A stretch of DNA of 9,373 nt, from contig JAJBVR010000181.1 of the NCBI GenBank assembly GCA_020859725.1, positions 1-9,373 on the forward strand, given 5' to 3'. Positions 1 to 7,423 of the stretch are shown piece by piece. Position numbers and translations under genes: made by a program. This DNA comes from Clostridiales bacterium. GTDB lineage: Bacteria; Bacillota; Clostridia; Oscillospirales; Acutalibacteraceae. The notes beneath the pieces were generated by a model. That model was not told the DNA's origin, made no database searches, and saw only the letters and a program-made list of their open reading frames with translations. The number at the start of each line of letters is the position of its first letter. Within the stretch, counting starts at the first letter, position 1.

Positions 1-5
1 TTTAC

Positions 6-863
6 TTATGTTCTGTTATTTATTATCTTCTTTTTAACAACCTCATAAAAATTATCAGGTTTTATTTTAACAAGCCTTGCTTTATATTCGGAAAGTGATA
101 CTCTTATAACGGATTCTTTTGAAATTTCAAAAGGTTCCTGCCCGTCACAGGTTAAAACCGCGTTATTTTTGACATCGCTGTAAATCATAATATCCAGTTT
201 GCTTTTTGAATTCACAACAATACTTCTGTCCATAAGAGAATGGGGGCATATCGCCGTGGCAACAAAGCATTCCAAATCCGGGCTTAAAACAGGCCCTCCT
301 GCCGCAAGGGAATATGCTGTTGAGCCTGTGGGTGTGGAAATAATAATTCCGTCTGCTCTGGTTTCAAGGAGCTCTCTGCCGTCTGAAGTAACTTCAATAT
401 CAATAAGCCGTGCAAAAGCGCCTCTTGTAGCAATGGCGTCATTAAGGCAATGATAGGTTTTAACTACGCTTTCACCGTTTAAAACCGCGGTTTTCAGCAT
501 AATTCTTTCATCAATTTGATAATTGCCTTTTGCAACAGTGTGCAAAAGCGATATTTCGTTTTTTTCAAGAGCGCTCAAAAATCCCAATCTGCCCGCGTTT
601 ATTCCGAGAGTTAATTTACCGAGCACCGCCGCGTTTCTGGCAACGCGCATTGTGGTTCCGTCGCCGCCTATAACTATTGCTATATCGCATAAATTATACA
701 TATCATCGGGCTGAGCAAAAAAACATACTGAGCTTTTAATCACATTTTCATATTTTTCATCAAAGAAAACCGAGCAATTTTCAAATTCCAAAACACTTAG
801 AATTTCTTTCGCAATCTGCTGCGTTTCCAAATTATATAAATTTGCAAAAACCGAAAATACCAT
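6..863 (-). CDS. nadK: NAD kinase (ATP-NAD kinase)
   Basis: Phosphorylates NAD to NADP in the cytoplasm, using ATP or polyphosphate, and so sets the NADP(H) pool. The family signature GGDGT lies at about residues 70-74, counted from the upstream ATG at 875. Other family blocks are GINAGRLGFLS, a diphosphate/NAD-binding NDAIATRG, RADGIIISTPTGSTAYSLAA with GGPVLSP after it, and a C-terminal DGQ. Two starts are possible. ATG at 875 has an AAAGG only one base away, which is too close to work well. ATG at 863 gives a 285-residue protein beginning MVFSVFANLYN, which fits the first beta-strand of the family and has a weak GGAAG five bases upstream, so I prefer it. The stop is TAA. It is the last gene before the window edge and lies 148 bases after tlyA, behind a possible leader structure. 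Function is secure; the start is not. Confidence 0.95.
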   Translation of the reverse strand: MVFSVFANLYNLETQQIAKEILSVLEFENCSVFFDEKYENVIKSSVCFFAQPDDMYNLCDIAIVIGGDGTTMRVARNAAVLGKLTLGINAGRLGFLSALEKNEISLLHTVAKGNYQIDERIMLKTAVLNGESVVKTYHCLNDAIATRGAFARLIDIEVTSDGRELLETRADGIIISTPTGSTAYSLAAGGPVLSPDLECFVATAICPHSLMDRSIVVNSKSKLDIMIYSDVKNNAVLTCDGQEPFEISKESVIRVSLSEYKARLVKIKPDNFYEVVKKKIINNRT

Positions 864-894
864 TTTAACTTCCATGCCTTTCAGGTTGTAAACA

Positions 895-947
895 GTTCAG
901 AATAACAGATACGCTTTAATTTATACGGATAAAGCATACGGCTGAAC
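895..947 (-). repeat. Nested inverted repeat upstream of nadK (possible leader structure)
   Basis: On the minus strand GTATGCTTTA (939 to 930) can pair with TAAAGCGTAT (918 to 909). This makes a 10-bp stem with two G-U pairs and an 11-base loop. An outer arm GTTCAG (947 to 942) can pair with CTGAAC (900 to 895). The structure ends about 32 bases before the preferred nadK start. No U-tract follows, so it is not a clear terminator. It matches no riboswitch I recognise. The pairing is seen in the sequence; any function is inference. Confidence 0.3.
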
Positions 948-1011
948 TTTATCAATCCAAAAAATTATGCCGATGTCCGAACGTGGAAAATATAATTTAT
1001 TATCGTAATTT

Positions 1012-1818
1012 TCACGTCAATTCCTCGTGAGATTTATCAACAACCATGTTCGGTTCAATTATTTCCGAAATAACAGGGTTATCCGATTTCTTAAGAAAAA
1101 TAAGATATTCAATGTTCCCCTCCGGACCTTTAACGGGTGAAAAATCAAGACCGCAAACCGAAAATCCATCTTGAAGCGCCGTTTGAACAACATTGTTTAC
1201 CACTTCAATATGAACATTGCGGTCACGAACCACACCTTTTTTCCCTACCTTTTCTTTTCCGGCTTCAAACTGCGGCTTAATAAGGCATACAGCTTCTGCG
1301 CCGTCTTTCAGAAATTTGTTCAGATTAGGAAAAATATGCTTTAAAGAAATAAAAGAAACATCCGCCGAGGCAAAATCAATATTATCTTTTATATCGTCTT
1401 GCGTAGCATATCGGAAATTTTTTCTTTCAAGATTGACAACCCTTTGGTCACATCTGAGTTTCCACGCAAGCTGACCGTATCCTACATCAACAGAATAAAC
1501 CCTTACAGCGCCGTTCATAAGCATACAATCAGTAAAGCCGCCGGTGGAAGCGCCTACATCCAAACAAATTTTTCCGTTTAGGGATATGGAAAAAACCTTC
1601 ATTGCTTTTTCCAACTTCAATCCGCCGCGGCTTACATATTTAAGAGTATTTCCGCGCACTTCAAGCAAATCATCCTCTTTTATTTCGGTTCCGGCTTTAT
1701 CAACCTTTTGGTTGTTCACATAAACCTGCCCCGCCATTATAACAGCTTTTGCTTTTTCTCTGCTGGCGGCAAACCCTTTTTCAAAAACAGCTACGTCAAG
1801 CCTGATTTTTTTCGCCAT
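1012..1818 (-). CDS. tlyA: TlyA family rRNA methyltransferase / hemolysin-like S4-domain protein
   Basis: Members of this family (YqxC in Bacillus) join an RNA-binding S4 domain to an FtsJ-like SAM-dependent methyltransferase domain. Mycobacterial TlyA makes 2'-O-methylcytidine in 16S and 23S rRNA; activity of clostridial members is less established. The S4 domain is at residues 5-60, with RLDVAVFEKGFAASREKAKA and VYVNNQKVDKAG. The SAM motif I DVGASTGGFTDC is at 87-98, followed by ADVSFISL and LIKPQFEAGKEKVGKKG, which carry the expected catalytic Asp and Lys. I chose ATG 1818 (MAKKIRLD) because the family begins this way and GAGGT lies six bases upstream. This gives 268 residues, the usual length. 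An in-frame upstream extension exists but lies inside dxs. The start overlaps the dxs 3' end by 23 bases, implying translational coupling. Confidence 0.93.
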   Translation of the reverse strand: MAKKIRLDVAVFEKGFAASREKAKAVIMAGQVYVNNQKVDKAGTEIKEDDLLEVRGNTLKYVSRGGLKLEKAMKVFSISLNGKICLDVGASTGGFTDCMLMNGAVRVYSVDVGYGQLAWKLRCDQRVVNLERKNFRYATQDDIKDNIDFASADVSFISLKHIFPNLNKFLKDGAEAVCLIKPQFEAGKEKVGKKGVVRDRNVHIEVVNNVVQTALQDGFSVCGLDFSPVKGPEGNIEYLIFLKKSDNPVISEIIEPNMVVDKSHEELT

Positions 1819-3649
1819 TTCTAACCTCATTAATAATTGATTGCCTGTCAAGCCCGTATGCACTGATTTGACGGCTGACAGGAGCCTGCTTTATAAATTC
1901 ATTTTTAACGGCTGTATGTTTATAATTTGCCTTAATTCCACATTCCGAAAGAAGCGAGGCAAATTTTTCTCCTATTCCGCCGTTTTTTACACTTTCTTCA
2001 AAAAAATATATATTTTTTGCCTTTGAGGCGAGTAAAACAGTTTCTTTACTTATAGGCTTTATTTTATTTAGCTTTAAAACAAAAGTGTTTTCAAGCTGTT
2101 CATAAGCCGAATAGCATTCGGAAAACTCTCTGCCGTAAGTGACTATACAATTTTCGCATTCCGGATTTCCGAAAACATTTGCGTCTGACTTATCATAATG
2201 ATAATTATCAGGCATTTTACCGGCTATGCCTAGCGGGTATCTGATTGCAACGGCTCCTTTATCATGATATATCGCTTTACCGAGCATCAATGATAGTTCC
2301 TCAAAGCACGAAGGCGAATACAAGGTTATTCCCGGAACAGAATTTAAAATGGAAACATCAAAAACACCCTGATGCGATTCACCGTCCTCACCTACAAAAC
2401 CCGAACGGTCAATACAGAAAATAACCTTTAAATTCTGCATTGCCACATCGTGAATCAACTGATCATATGAGCGCTGAAGGAATGTGGAATACACAGCAAA
2501 AACAGGAACCATTCCGTTTTTTGCAAGACCGGCGGAAAAAGTAACGGCGTGCTGTTCGGCTATGCCGACATCAAAAAATCGGTTTGGAAATTCATCGGCA
2601 AAACCGGACAAGCTGGTTCCCACTGCCATTGCGGCTGTAACACAGCAAATCCTGGAATCATTTGCAGCAAGACTGCAAATTGTTTTTCCGAAAGTTGACG
2701 AAAAAGTTATTCCGCTTGACCTCGGTTCACCTGTTTCAATATCAAATTTTCCTATGCCGTGAAACTGAGTGGGATTTTTTTCGGCGGGGTAATATCCTTT
2801 TCCTTTTACAGTGCTTACGTGAATCAAAACCGGCCTGCTGTTGATTTTCGCCGTTTCAAGCGCGTTCATCAGCGCCTGAAGATTGTGCCCGTCAATAGGT
2901 CCGTAATAACGAAAACCCAAATCTTCAAAAAAAGTTGCTTTGTGAAACATTATTCCTCTTATTTTTCCAACTATATCAATAAGCGCTTTATTCAGCTGCT
3001 TTCCGATTTTCGGGATTTTCATAATGGTGGAATGCACACGAGATTTGAATTTAAAATATTTTTTAGATGTTCTTACATTTGTTAAATGCTTTGATATTGT
3101 GCCTGCATTTCTGCTGATTGACATTTTATTGTCATTCAGTATAACTATAAGATTGCTGTGATTAAAATCACAGTCATCAAGCGCTTCATAAGCGAGCCCA
3201 CCGGTTAAAGCTCCGTCTCCGATAACGGCAATTACTTTTCCTTTTTCCCTTTTTATTTGCTTTGCTCTTGCAAGCCCGACGGCCTGAGAAATCGAAACGC
3301 TTGAATGGCCGCTTGAGAAAATATCATGTTCACTTTCAACAGGCCGCGTAAATCCGCTGATACCGCCTTCTGTTCTTAATGTGGCAAAGGCAGCCCTTCT
3401 TCCGGTTAATATTTTATGAGTGTAACATTGATGACCCACATCGAATACTATTTGATCCTGAGGACTGTTAAAAACCTTGTGGATAGCCACCGTAAGTTCT
3501 ACCACTCCTAAATTAGAGGCTAAATGGCCGCCGTTTGCAGACACGGTTTTAATCATATAATCCCTGATTTCGGAGCAAAGCTGCTCTAATTCAAAAATAT
3601 TAAGTTTTTTTACGTCCATGGGAGAATTAATATTTTCCAGAACAGACAT
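1796..3649 (-). CDS. dxs: 1-deoxy-D-xylulose-5-phosphate synthase
   Basis: A thiamine-diphosphate enzyme that condenses pyruvate with glyceraldehyde 3-phosphate. It is the first and often limiting step of the MEP isoprenoid pathway. The protein is 617 residues, normal for DXS. It has VGHQCYTHKILTGRR near residues 71-85 and the ThDP/Mg motif starting GDGALTGG at 144 and ending ILNDNKMSIS near 178. TVKGKGYYPAE follows near 280-290. The catalytic glutamate is in VGIAEQHAV (Glu365), and the substrate-binding stretch runs DRSGFVGEDGESHQG near 414-428. I chose ATG 3649 (MSVLENINSP) because DXS proteins usually start with this block and AAAAGAG lies eight bases upstream. An in-frame TTG at 3667 is less likely. 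It sits directly downstream of ispA, so two isoprenoid enzymes are made together. A candidate promoter lies in the gap before it. Confidence 0.97.
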   Translation of the reverse strand: MSVLENINSPMDVKKLNIFELEQLCSEIRDYMIKTVSANGGHLASNLGVVELTVAIHKVFNSPQDQIVFDVGHQCYTHKILTGRRAAFATLRTEGGISGFTRPVESEHDIFSSGHSSVSISQAVGLARAKQIKREKGKVIAVIGDGALTGGLAYEALDDCDFNHSNLIVILNDNKMSISRNAGTISKHLTNVRTSKKYFKFKSRVHSTIMKIPKIGKQLNKALIDIVGKIRGIMFHKATFFEDLGFRYYGPIDGHNLQALMNALETAKINSRPVLIHVSTVKGKGYYPAEKNPTQFHGIGKFDIETGEPRSSGITFSSTFGKTICSLAANDSRICCVTAAMAVGTSLSGFADEFPNRFFDVGIAEQHAVTFSAGLAKNGMVPVFAVYSTFLQRSYDQLIHDVAMQNLKVIFCIDRSGFVGEDGESHQGVFDVSILNSVPGITLYSPSCFEELSLMLGKAIYHDKGAVAIRYPLGIAGKMPDNYHYDKSDANVFGNPECENCIVTYGREFSECYSAYEQLENTFVLKLNKIKPISKETVLLASKAKNIYFFEESVKNGGIGEKFASLLSECGIKANYKHTAVKNEFIKQAPVSRQISAYGLDRQSIINEVRNGEKNQA

Positions 3650-3680
3650 ATTATCAACTCTTTTCAATAATTGAAACAGA

Positions 3681-3704
3681 CCTTAATTTTAAATTCAATT
3701 AAGG
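3681..3704 (-). repeat. Inverted repeat in the dxs leader
   Basis: A perfect 8-bp stem, CCTTAATT at 3681-3688 and AATTAAGG at 3697-3704, with an 8-base loop. On the minus strand the tail after it (TCTGTTTCAATT) is only partly T-rich, so it would be a weak terminator for the ispA transcript at best. It could also be an operator or chance in A/T-rich DNA. Confidence 0.3.
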
Positions 3705-3723
3705 CGAAAAAAACTTCAATAAA

Positions 3724-3752
3724 ATAATATCATCATAATACGAAAAATTCAA
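3724..3752 (-). promoter_or_regulatory. Candidate sigma-A promoter for dxs-tlyA-nadK
   Basis: On the minus strand TTGAAT (3752 to 3747, 4/6 to the -35 consensus) and TATTAT (3729 to 3724, 5/6 to the -10) are 17 bases apart. Transcription would start near 3716, giving a leader of roughly 68 bases. The leader contains the inverted repeat CCTTAATT/AATTAAGG (3681-3688 and 3697-3704). The region is very A/T-rich, so a chance match is possible. The 124-base gap between ispA and dxs, the widest join between isoprenoid genes here, is where an internal promoter would be expected. Confidence 0.42.
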
Positions 3753-3773
3753 TAATATAAAAATTATTACTTT

Positions 3774-4658
3774 TTATCTGTTTCTGTTTACAAGTTTTTC
3801 GACAAGAATTTTAATAAATTCAGAATTTGGAAATAATGAAAGAAAACCGATAGCCGAATCGGTTAAATTTTCCACATCACGCTGTGATGTTTCCAAACCC
3901 ACAAGCGAAACATATGTGGTTTTATCATTTTCAGCGTCTGAACCGACAGGCTTTCCGAGTTCCTCACTGCTTCCGGCAACATCCAATATATCATCCTTAA
4001 TCTGAAACGCAATTCCCAGGCAATAAGCAAACTTAGAAGCGGCTTCAATTTGAATTTCTGAGGCGTTTGCCGATATACAGCCCAAAAGGCATGCCGCCGA
4101 TATTAGAGCTCCTGTTTTCAATTTATGGATGGAAAGTATCTGCTTTAAATCCGGATTTTCTTTTTCAAATCTCAAATCAATTACCTGACCGCCAATCATA
4201 CCGCAAACGCCGCTGTTCTGTGCCAGTAAGCCGATTGCGTCATTTTTTGTTTTGTCATCCGATTCGCAGTCGGCGATAATTTGAAACGCCGTTGTAAGCA
4301 AAGCATCACCGGCAAGAAGTGCAACAGCCTCGCTGAATTTTTTATGGCAGCTCGGCTTTCCTCTTCTGAAATCATCATTATCCATACACGGCAAATCATC
4401 ATGAACAAGGCTGTATGTGTGAATATATTCAACGGCGCAGGCAAAATCAAGCGCCTTTGCCTTGCTTCCTCCGCATGATTTTGCAAATTCAAGCGCCAAT
4501 ACAGGTCTGATGCGTTTTCCGCCGTTAACAAGACTATATTTCATTGCCTCAACCACCTCACCTTGACCGGCAGTGCTGTTCGGAAGCAAATCAATCAGTC
4601 GTTTATTTATCATTTCAATATCATTTTCAAGTATATTTTTAAATTCTAAATCAGTCAT
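3774..4658 (-). CDS. ispA: Farnesyl diphosphate synthase (bacterial short-chain prenyl synthase)
   Basis: Condenses IPP with DMAPP and then GPP to make farnesyl diphosphate, the precursor of undecaprenyl phosphate for cell wall synthesis and of quinone or other prenyl chains. The protein has 294 residues, the normal length. The first Asp-rich motif with the two-residue insertion typical of bacterial FPP synthases, DDLPCMDNDD, is at residues 87-96 and is followed by FRRG. The second, KDDILD, is at 221-226 and is followed by GKPVGSDAENDKTTY. The substrate-binding GGKRIRP is at 46-52 and HKLKTGALI near 178-186. AAGGA lies eight bases upstream of ATG 4658, and the gene starts four bases after xseB ends. 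Chain length (GPP, FPP or GGPP) is inferred from the family and not proven by the sequence. Confidence 0.95.
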   Translation of the reverse strand: MTDLEFKNILENDIEMINKRLIDLLPNSTAGQGEVVEAMKYSLVNGGKRIRPVLALEFAKSCGGSKAKALDFACAVEYIHTYSLVHDDLPCMDNDDFRRGKPSCHKKFSEAVALLAGDALLTTAFQIIADCESDDKTKNDAIGLLAQNSGVCGMIGGQVIDLRFEKENPDLKQILSIHKLKTGALISAACLLGCISANASEIQIEAASKFAYCLGIAFQIKDDILDVAGSSEELGKPVGSDAENDKTTYVSLVGLETSQRDVENLTDSAIGFLSLFPNSEFIKILVEKLVNRNR

Positions 4659-4662
4659 AATA

Positions 4663-4854
4663 CTATTCCTTATTCAGTTGTGTAATTTTTTGCTTCGCGG
4701 AATTTAGCTTATCAGCACAAAAAGATGCAAGAGTTGTTCCCTCTTCAAAAAGCTTTATGCTGTCATCAAGCGGCACATCGTTTTTTTCAAGAGCATCCGC
4801 GATTTCCTCAAGCCGTTTAACGGCCTTTTCATATGTTAATTCATCATTTTTCAA
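4663..4854 (-). CDS. xseB: Exodeoxyribonuclease VII small subunit
   Basis: The small helical subunit of exonuclease VII, which binds XseA and is needed for degrading single-stranded DNA to oligonucleotides. The 63-residue product is the usual size and carries the family pattern: YEKAVKRLEEIADALEKNDV, then PLDDSIKLFEEG, then a C-terminal helix. The start is TTG at 4854. It is supported by a strong GAGGTGA six bases upstream, and there is no better in-frame ATG before the conserved core. The gene overlaps the 3' end of xseA by 11 bases, and the ribosome site lies inside xseA, so the two subunits are probably made by coupled translation. Confidence 0.95.
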   Translation of the reverse strand: MKNDELTYEKAVKRLEEIADALEKNDVPLDDSIKLFEEGTTLASFCADKLNSAKQKITQLNKE

Positions 4855-6052
4855 TTAAGCTCACCTCATCAACAGTACATTTTACGCTTCCGTCGGAAAA
4901 ACGCAGTTTAATTTCGTCACCGGAATTTATACTAAAAGCTCTGTTTATTACAATATTATTGCTTTTTTGAGCGATACAATAACCTCTTGATAAAACGGCA
5001 AGAGGGCTTAAAGCATTAATTTTTCCGCAAACAAATGCAAGTTCGGACTCTCTGCTTTCTACACATTTTTCAAAAGAACCGTATATTCTTTCAGTCAGCT
5101 CCGAAAGCTGATTAAAATATGATTCAAATAAAGAAGACTCATCCGAAAAAGTTCCGCTTTCCGTTATATTGCTCAGCCTTAACATTTCGTTTTGAACAAT
5201 ATCGTTGACACGAAAATTAATCCGCGCTTTAAGATTGGAAATATAAGCAATTAATTCCCTTATATCAGGGCACACAAGTTCAGCGGCGGCGCTTGGAGTC
5301 GGCGCCCGCATATCGGCAACAAAATCGCAGATTGTGAAATCCGTTTCATGACCCACCGCCGAAACAACGGGGGTTTTGCAGTCAATAACCGCCCTTGCAA
5401 CCTTTTCCGTATTAAAGGCCCACAAATCCTCAACCGAACCGCCGCCCCTGCCTGCTATTATAACATCAACATCCGGTATGCTATCGAGCATTTCAAGCGA
5501 TTTTACAATATCATCGGGAGCGTATTCCCCCTGCACAATTGTTGGACATATAACAATTTCAGCTGCCGGAAATCTTCTGTTAGCAATATTTTTTATATCC
5601 TCAACCGCAGCTCCGATATTTGATGTGGCAACTCCTATTTTGCGAGGATATTTCGGAAGGGGTTTTTTAATTTCATCACTGCATACGCCCTCGTCAAAAA
5701 GCTTTTTTTTAAGCTGCTCAAATGCAAGATTGAGCGCTCCTATCCCGTCCGGCTGCATATCATCAGCATAAAGCTGATATTCGCCGCTTTTTTCATAAAC
5801 CGAAATTCTTCCCCTGCAAATCACGCTCATTCCGTTTTCAGGCTCAAATTTAAGCTTGCCGGCTGAAGAAGAAAACATAACCGCTTTTATTTGAGAACGC
5901 TCGTCTTTTAAAGTAAAATACAAATACCCGGACCTGTAATAATTAGTAAAATTGGAAATTTCGCCGCAAATATATATATTTCTTAAAGGCATATTTTCAT
6001 CCAACAAAGCTTTGATATAAGTATTTACTTGAGAAACTTTTAAAACATTCAT
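4844..6052 (-). CDS. xseA: Exodeoxyribonuclease VII large subunit
   Basis: The catalytic subunit of exonuclease VII, acting with XseB on single-stranded DNA in repair and recombination. It has 402 residues, somewhat short of the roughly 450 in Escherichia coli and Bacillus; the shortening is probably in the C-terminal coiled-coil part. An N-terminal OB-fold spans about residues 1-100 (YICGEISNFTNYYRSGYLYF and VICRGRISVYEKSGEYQLY). The catalytic domain has IGVATSNIGAAVEDI near 139-153. GRGGGSVEDLWAFN is at 201-214. GHETDFTICDFVADMRAPTP is at 234-253, followed by SAAAEL. ATG 6052 overlaps the stop of the upstream TsaD-like gene as ATGA. No clear Shine-Dalgarno sequence is visible, which fits translation by coupling. 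An 8-T run at 5703-5710 lies within the gene and the frame is intact. Confidence 0.96.
   Translation of the reverse strand: MNVLKVSQVNTYIKALLDENMPLRNIYICGEISNFTNYYRSGYLYFTLKDERSQIKAVMFSSSAGKLKFEPENGMSVICRGRISVYEKSGEYQLYADDMQPDGIGALNLAFEQLKKKLFDEGVCSDEIKKPLPKYPRKIGVATSNIGAAVEDIKNIANRRFPAAEIVICPTIVQGEYAPDDIVKSLEMLDSIPDVDVIIAGRGGGSVEDLWAFNTEKVARAVIDCKTPVVSAVGHETDFTICDFVADMRAPTPSAAAELVCPDIRELIAYISNLKARINFRVNDIVQNEMLRLSNITESGTFSDESSLFESYFNQLSELTERIYGSFEKCVESRESELAFVCGKINALSPLAVLSRGYCIAQKSNNIVINRAFSINSGDEIKLRFSDGSVKCTVDEVSLIEK
4861..4867 (-). promoter_or_regulatory. Ribosome binding site that sets the TTG start of xseB
   Basis: GAGGTGA on the minus strand, six bases before TTG 4854 and inside the last codons of xseA. 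It is the main reason for accepting a non-ATG start. Confidence 0.75.
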
Positions 6053-6969
6053 ATTGATTTCAAATAGGCATACACAGCTATGCCCGCCGCATTGTCGGAA
6101 CTGAAAGCAGGTTCCGCAAAAAGCGCACCGAATTTACGTGAAAGATTTTTCTTTATGGTTTTATTTGAGGATACTCCTCCCACAAACACCATCGGCATAT
6201 CACCGTATTTCAAAATTAAATTTTCAGCCGTTTTTTCAATAGAAACCGAGATATAGGAAATCACAAATTTAGCAATATCACATTTATCATATCCGTTTTC
6301 AATCATTTTTTTAACTTTGTTTTCAACACCGGAAAATGAGCAGCCGCGTTCGTTTACAGACGGCTTGATTTTGAAATCGGCATTACTTCTTTCAGCAAGC
6401 TTTTCAAGCTCCGCGCCGCAGGGAAATTTAAGACCCAGCATAACACCGGTTCTGTCCACAGCCTGTCCGGCTTTAAGATCTGTGCTTTGAGCCACAAGAT
6501 CCGTTTTAATAATATCCTCATTATCGGGAGAAACCAAAAGCGCCTCTGTCGTACCGCCAGAAAGATGAAAGGCAATGAAATTTTCACTGACTAAATCAAG
6601 TCTGTTTACAGAATAAAGTGCAGATAATATATGACCCTGCTGATGAGAGGTTTTATACATACGTGCGCCGGAAAAAGCAGAAACAGCAGAGGCGGTATTA
6701 ACACCTGCAAGAAAACACGGCATATAGCTGCCGTCAATATTTCTTGGTTTGCAGCTAACTCCGACAGCAGTTATTTCAGAAGTCAATGCGCCTTTCATTT
6801 CCTCCAAAAGCTGCGGCATATTAACTACGTGCTGAAAAACCGCTTCACTTTGGCGAAGCCCTCTTTCGCCCGGACGCACATTAAGAATTTTCTTATATTG
6901 AAGCATTTCTCCGCCGTTAAATATTGCCGCCGAAGTGGTGTAATTGCTCGTATCAAATCCAACGTACAT
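6049..6969 (-). CDS. TsaD/Kae1-like protein (divergent paralogue, O-sialoglycoprotein endopeptidase family)
   Basis: An ASKHA-fold protein related to TsaD, the enzyme that puts threonylcarbamoyl on tRNA A37. It has 306 residues, shorter than the usual 335-345 of TsaD. The metal-binding HxxxH is kept as HQQGH at residues 109-113, and the late metal ligand is kept in SDNAAG at 291-296. Other positions differ from true TsaD: the N-terminal ETSCD block reads DTSNYTT, and SGGHTE reads SGGTTE at 137-142. AGQAVDRTGVMLGL near 167-180 matches the TsaD nucleotide-binding region. I therefore read it as the clostridial paralogue, not the t6A enzyme itself; its substrate is unknown to me. It fills the slot where Bacillus has folD. 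GAGGT lies six bases before ATG 6969, one base after the nusB stop, and its own stop overlaps xseA. Confidence 0.85.
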   Translation of the reverse strand: MYVGFDTSNYTTSAAIFNGGEMLQYKKILNVRPGERGLRQSEAVFQHVVNMPQLLEEMKGALTSEITAVGVSCKPRNIDGSYMPCFLAGVNTASAVSAFSGARMYKTSHQQGHILSALYSVNRLDLVSENFIAFHLSGGTTEALLVSPDNEDIIKTDLVAQSTDLKAGQAVDRTGVMLGLKFPCGAELEKLAERSNADFKIKPSVNERGCSFSGVENKVKKMIENGYDKCDIAKFVISYISVSIEKTAENLILKYGDMPMVFVGGVSSNKTIKKNLSRKFGALFAEPAFSSDNAAGIAVYAYLKSI

Positions 6970-6970
6970 A

Positions 6971-7360
6971 TCAGGACCTCAGATAGCTTCCCAAAACACC
7001 GTTAACAAACGAATAATCCTCTGCTCCCGAAAATTTTTTTGCAAGCTCAACCGCTTCATTAACGGAAACATTGGCCGGAATATTTTCTTCATAAATTATT
7101 TCATAAAGAGCAAGGCGCAGTATTGAAATGTTAACTTTTGAAATTCTTCCTATTTTCCAACCCTTTAAGTACTTTTGAATAATCTCATCCAATTCCGCTT
7201 TTTTTGCAGAAACATTTTCAAACGCTTCTTTTCCGTATTCAGACAGCGGTGAAATATTTTCCGAATATATATTTTCTATTTCAAGATAATCGGAATTGGG
7301 AAAAAATTCTTTTTCAAACAAAAGTATAAAAGCCTGCTCACGCATTTCTCTACGGTTCAT
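6971..7360 (-). CDS. nusB: Transcription antitermination factor NusB
   Basis: An all-helical protein that, with NusE (S10), binds boxA RNA and helps RNA polymerase read through rRNA operons. The 129-residue product begins MNRREMREQAFILLFEKEF, the typical Arg-rich opening. Its C-terminal part has ISKVNISILRLALYEIIYEE and VSVNEAVELAKKFS, then FVNGVLGSYL, as in NusB. I chose ATG 7360 because GAGGAGG lies five bases upstream; the longer in-frame extension starts with GTG at 7384 inside a hairpin. The gene follows asp23 after a possible attenuator and ends one base before the TsaD-like gene. Confidence 0.95.
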   Translation of the reverse strand: MNRREMREQAFILLFEKEFFPNSDYLEIENIYSENISPLSEYGKEAFENVSAKKAELDEIIQKYLKGWKIGRISKVNISILRLALYEIIYEENIPANVSVNEAVELAKKFSGAEDYSFVNGVLGSYLRS

Positions 7361-7365
7361 ATATT

Positions 7366-7372
7366 CCTCCTC
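7366..7372 (-). promoter_or_regulatory. Strong ribosome binding site of nusB
   Basis: GAGGAGG on the minus strand, five bases before ATG 7360. It decides this start over the upstream GTG and begins about 11 bases after the asp23-nusB hairpin ends. Confidence 0.8.
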
Positions 7373-7383
7373 ATAAAGAAACA

Positions 7384-7411
7384 CGGCTGAAAATATAAAT
7401 ACTTTCAGCCG
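7384..7411 (-). terminator. Stem-loop between asp23 and nusB (possible attenuator)
   Basis: CGGCTGAAA (7411 to 7403 in transcript direction) pairs perfectly with TTTCAGCCG (7392 to 7384), a 9-bp stem with a 10-base loop. The tail in transcript direction is TGTTTCTTTATGA, only partly U-rich. It starts 13 bases after the asp23 stop. It looks like a weak intrinsic terminator or processing hairpin that would lower nusB and downstream expression relative to asp23. The pairing is seen; strength is inferred. Confidence 0.5.
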
Positions 7412-7423
7412 AATTGTTAATCA

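Noticed and set aside
1819..1863. Longer TlyA N-terminus starting at 1863
   Set aside because: The extra 15 residues lie in the dxs 3' end, do not fit the family, and the ribosome site supports ATG 1818.
3751..3768. AATAAT/ATTATT hairpin as terminator after ispA
   Set aside because: The stem is only six A/T pairs and would be too weak to end transcription; such matches are expected by chance in this A/T-rich gap.
5376..5771. 131-codon plus-strand reading frame opposite xseA
   Set aside because: It lies fully antisense to the conserved catalytic domain of XseA and has no recognisable domain.
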